Assembly (NCBI GenBank): GCA_000496215.1
Contig: KI543196.1
Coordinates: 88,168 to 95,823 of the forward strand
Source of the DNA: an uncultured archaeon A07HN63
GTDB taxonomy: Archaea; Halobacteriota; Halobacteria; Halobacteriales; Haloferacaceae
Reading direction: 5' to 3'
DNA length: 7,656 nucleotides
The notes under the pieces are model-generated. The model was not told the DNA's origin. It ran no database searches and was given only the letters and a program-made list of their open reading frames with translations. Positions 5,708 through 7,656 of this stretch are shown here, in pieces. The position numbers and the translations under genes are program-made. Numbering within the stretch: the stretch's first letter is position 1; each line of letters opens with the position of its first letter.

Positions 5708-6709
5708 TCAGACCAGCATCTCTTCTTCGGCTTCCAGGAACTCGTGATACCGGTTGCGGATCGTGACCTCGGAGATGTCGGCGACCTCCGAGACGGCGGC
5801 CTGTGTCGTCTTCTCGTTGGTCAACAGCGCGGCCGCGTACACCGCGGCGGCCGCGAGGCCGACCGGCGACTTCCCGCTGTGGACGCCCTGCTCTTTGGCG
5901 TTCTGGAGGAGCTGTTTGGCGCGCATCTCCGACTCCTCGGAGAGCTCCAGCGAGGAGGCAAACCGGGGCACGTACTGCTCGGGATCGGCCGGCTTGACCT
6001 CAAGCGAGAGCTCGCGGACGACGTATCGGTAGGTCCGGGCAATCTCGCTTTTTTCGACGCGCGAGACGTCGGCGATCTCGTCGAGGCTGCGGGGAACGCC
6101 GGCCATCCGCGCGGCGGCGTAGACACACGAGGTGGAGACACCCTCGATGGAGCGCCCCGGCAGGAGGTCCTCGTCGAGCGCACGCCGGTAGATGACCGAC
6201 GCCGTCTCGCGGACGTTGTCCGGAAGGCCGACCGCGCTGGCCATCCGGTCGATCTCACCGAGCGCCTGTTTGAGATTTCGCTCCTTGCTGTCGCGGGTGC
6301 GGAACCGCTCGTTCCACTTGCGGAGCCGCTGCATCTTCTGGCGCTGGTTCGAGGAGAGCGACCGCCCGTAGGCGTCCTTGTTCCGCCAGTCGATATTCGT
6401 GCTCAGCCCCTTGTCGTGCATCGTCTTCGTCGTCGGCGCGCCGACGCGGGACTTCTGGTCCTTCTCGCTGCTATCGAAGGCCCGCCACTCGGGGCCGCGG
6501 TCCACCGAGTCCTCGGTGATCACGAGCCCGCAGTCGTCACAGACGGTCTCGCCGTGCTCGTCGTCGGTGATGACGTTGCCGCTACACTCGGGGCACTGCA
6601 GCCCGGCCTGCTCTGCCTCGGCCTCGGTTTCGGCTGTCGATTCCTCGCCGCGCTGCCGCTCGCGTTGGGGGGACCGGTCGGCTTTCGTGGTAAAGGTTTG
6701 ATCACTCAT
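5708..6709 (-). CDS. tfb: Transcription initiation factor IIB (TFB)
   Basis: This 333-residue archaeal TFIIB homologue bridges the TATA-binding protein on the promoter to RNA polymerase and contacts the BRE. An acidic and basic low-complexity leader (1-36) precedes the zinc ribbon with Cys39, Cys42, Cys57 and Cys60. The B-reader/linker region follows (EWRAFDSSEKDQKSRVGAPTT, 74-94; DKGLSTNIDWR, 99-109), then two cyclin repeats (about 141-235 and 243-327). The second repeat ends with the BRE-reading helix-turn-helix (TTQAAVSEVADISEVTIRNRYHEF, 301-324). All key elements are intact. Haloarchaea carry several TFB paralogues with different promoter sets; which one this is cannot be told from the window. 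The start is set by a TATA box centred about 28 bases before ATG 6709, giving an essentially leaderless mRNA. The kinase gene lies downstream on the same strand, 184 bases away with its own likely promoter. Confidence 0.97.
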   Translation of the reverse strand: MSDQTFTTKADRSPQRERQRGEESTAETEAEAEQAGLQCPECSGNVITDDEHGETVCDDCGLVITEDSVDRGPEWRAFDSSEKDQKSRVGAPTTKTMHDKGLSTNIDWRNKDAYGRSLSSNQRQKMQRLRKWNERFRTRDSKERNLKQALGEIDRMASAVGLPDNVRETASVIYRRALDEDLLPGRSIEGVSTSCVYAAARMAGVPRSLDEIADVSRVEKSEIARTYRYVVRELSLEVKPADPEQYVPRFASSLELSEESEMRAKQLLQNAKEQGVHSGKSPVGLAAAAVYAAALLTNEKTTQAAVSEVADISEVTIRNRYHEFLEAEEEMLV

Positions 6710-6733
6710 TGTCAGGGGTGCTCCCGTAATGAA

Positions 6734-6741
6734 GATATAAC
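6734..6741 (-). promoter_or_regulatory. TATA box of tfb, flanked by an inverted repeat
   Basis: The minus strand reads GTTATATC, centred about 28 bases before ATG 6709. The 6-base arms GCTCCC (6720-6725) and GGGAGC (6744-6749) are perfect complements, separated by 18 bases, and bracket the box. A factor bound to this repeat would compete with TBP and TFB. Confidence 0.65.
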
Positions 6742-6880
6742 ATGGGAGCTATCGTTGTATACAAGAGAACAGAACGTCACTTAAGCAGTTTGGTATTGCC
6801 TCGTCAGAGCACTGCTACCGCCCGAAACCCGGTGAATGACCCTGACAGATTCGTATCACGTCGGCAAAACGTGTCTGACA

Positions 6881-6888
6881 TGTATAGG
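6881..6888 (+). promoter_or_regulatory. Candidate TATA box of the cobalamin-binding protein gene
   Basis: TGTATAGG predicts a start near 6910, 15 bases before GTG 6925 and 30 before ATG 6940. If so, the SD-like GGAGTGAT (6906-6913) would be cut at its 5' end, so either the start site is a little further upstream or the SD is not used. Confidence 0.45.
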
Positions 6889-6939
6889 AATCCCAAGACA
6901 AACCGGGAGTGATTTGTCCGTTCCGTGCCGACAGCTGGC

Positions 6940-7656
6940 ATGGTCTCACCGCGGATCGTCTCGCTGGCGCCGAGTGCGACAGCCACGCTGCAGGCCCTCG
7001 GTGTTGACGACCGACTGGTCGGCGTGACCGCTCACTGCGATGCCGACGCCCCCGCCGTCGGTGGCTGGCTGAACCCCGATTACGAGACGATCGCCGATCT
7101 GTCACCCGACCTCGTCTGCACGAGCGACGGCCTCCAGCGGGAGATTCGCGACGACCTTCGCGACCGCGGCTACCGCGTCCACCATCAGGAACCGAGCCGT
7201 CTCGACGACGTGCTGGCCGGCTTCGGGTCGCTGGCCGCCGCGGCTGGCGTTCCCGCGGCCGGCGAGAGCCTGCGTGCCGAGAGCCAACAGCGACTCGACA
7301 GCGTCGCCGAGCGCGTTGGTGCTGGCGACGACACGGCCGACGCCGCAGCCGGCACTGCCGACAGCGACGACCGGCCTGTCGTCTACTGCGAGGAGTGGTC
7401 CGACCCGCCGATGGCCGCCGGCAACTGGGTGCCCGACGCGGTCGAAGCCGCTGGCGGCCGGTACCCGTTCGTCGAACCGGGCGAGCGCTCACAGGAGGTC
7501 GACCGCGAGACCGTCGCCGACGCCGATCCCGACCACGCTGTCCTCCACATCTGTGGGACCGGCGACGACGTCTCGGCCGACCGGTTCAGCGAGCGCGGCT
7601 GGTCGCTGGACGCCGAGGTCCACGTCGTCGACGACTCGCTGCTCAATCAGCCGAGC
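6940..7656 (+). CDS. BtuF-like cobalamin-binding protein (TroA-fold), 3' end cut by window edge
   Basis: The frame is open from ATG 6940 to the last base (239 codons, no stop). The N-terminus IVSLAPSATATLQALGVDDRLVGVT (residues 5-29) is the typical opening of the BtuF/helical-backbone metal-receptor family. It is followed by the block PDYETIADLSPDLVCTSDG (46-64) and, after an acidic Ala/Asp insertion (about 125-143), EEWSDPPMAAGNWVPDAVEAAGGRYPF (150-176), which resembles the BtuF Trp-containing corrinoid-facing region. Family members bind cobalamin or other metal chelates and usually deliver them to an ABC importer such as BtuCD. No signal peptide or lipobox is present, so a cytoplasmic or non-classical role is possible. 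No transporter gene lies in the window. An in-frame GTG at 6925 has an SD-like GGAGTGAT 11 bases upstream and would add five residues; I prefer the ATG because the family starts just before the first beta strand. The exact ligand is inferred. Confidence 0.85.
   Translation, partial: MVSPRIVSLAPSATATLQALGVDDRLVGVTAHCDADAPAVGGWLNPDYETIADLSPDLVCTSDGLQREIRDDLRDRGYRVHHQEPSRLDDVLAGFGSLAAAAGVPAAGESLRAESQQRLDSVAERVGAGDDTADAAAGTADSDDRPVVYCEEWSDPPMAAGNWVPDAVEAAGGRYPFVEPGERSQEVDRETVADADPDHAVLHICGTGDDVSADRFSERGWSLDAEVHVVDDSLLNQPS

Larger units (their letters stand above)
6710..6939. other. Divergent intergenic region between tfb and the cobalamin-binding protein gene
   Basis: This 230-base region holds the tfb promoter on its left side. 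Its right side holds a probable promoter for the plus-strand gene: TGTATAGG (6881-6888), preceded by the near-palindrome TGTC-T-GACA (6872-6880) and the inverted repeat CACGT (6857-6861)/ACGTG (6869-6873). An SD-like GGAGTGAT lies at 6906-6913. The middle (about 6760-6850) shows no gene, tRNA or recognisable RNA. Confidence 0.5.

Noticed and set aside
5693..6784. 363-codon open frame antisense to tfb
   Set aside because: The minus-strand protein is an intact TFB; the plus-strand frame is a shadow caused by high GC content and has repetitive Arg/Leu/Gly composition.
6830..6850. Possible C/D box RNA (GTGAATGA followed by CTGA)
   Set aside because: The C box does not match RUGAUGA, spacing is far too short, and no C'/D' boxes are present.
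6800..6860. Possible cobalamin riboswitch before the BtuF-like gene (GGTGAATGACCC segment)
   Set aside because: It is only a loose match to one conserved piece. The B12-box and the paired helices are not visible, and the likely promoter lies downstream of it.
6815..7492. Arg-rich open frame antisense to the BtuF-like gene
   Set aside because: Its product is low-complexity Arg/Ser-rich, unlike the acidic proteins of this genome, and it covers the well-supported plus-strand gene.

Overview
This window comes from a halophilic archaeon of class Halobacteria; I do not assign a genus. The evidence is a GC-rich sequence, acidic proteins poor in lysine, an archaeal TFB gene, a fused CtaA-CtaB haem synthase of haloarchaeal type, a haloarchaeal-type DICT protein, and archaeal TATA boxes centred about 26-30 bases before several start codons, which indicates leaderless or nearly leaderless transcripts.

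Layout. (1) Bases 1-2787 are a respiratory block. A cut-off small membrane protein gene lies 2 bases downstream of a fused haem A/haem O synthase gene, both on the minus strand. coxB (cytochrome oxidase subunit II, CuA centre) is divergent on the plus strand. The 169-base divergent control region holds both TATA boxes, an inverted repeat around the ctaB TATA box and a strong G/C-rich hairpin. CtaB and CtaA make the haem O or A used by haem-copper oxidases, and CoxB passes electrons into such an oxidase. The genes therefore form a functional unit, although subunit I is not in the window. (2) Bases 2882-4366 hold an unrecognised 198-residue protein (minus) and a stand-alone DICT-domain protein (plus), read divergently from a 156-base region. 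(3) Bases 4393-6709 hold a soluble GAF histidine kinase and a transcription factor B, both minus, apparently with separate promoters. (4) From 6940 to the right edge is the 5' part of a BtuF-like cobalamin-binding protein gene without a signal peptide.

The only RNA-level candidate is a possible 20-codon leader ORF before the kinase. I saw no insertion sequences, CRISPR arrays, tRNAs or rRNAs, and no gene-free stretch over 300 bases. The genes look like ordinary haloarchaeal chromosome. I find no convincing new multi-gene system. The more interesting points are promoter structures (inverted or direct repeats at TATA boxes), the compact CtaA half, and possible regulatory pairings among the DICT protein, the kinase and TFB.
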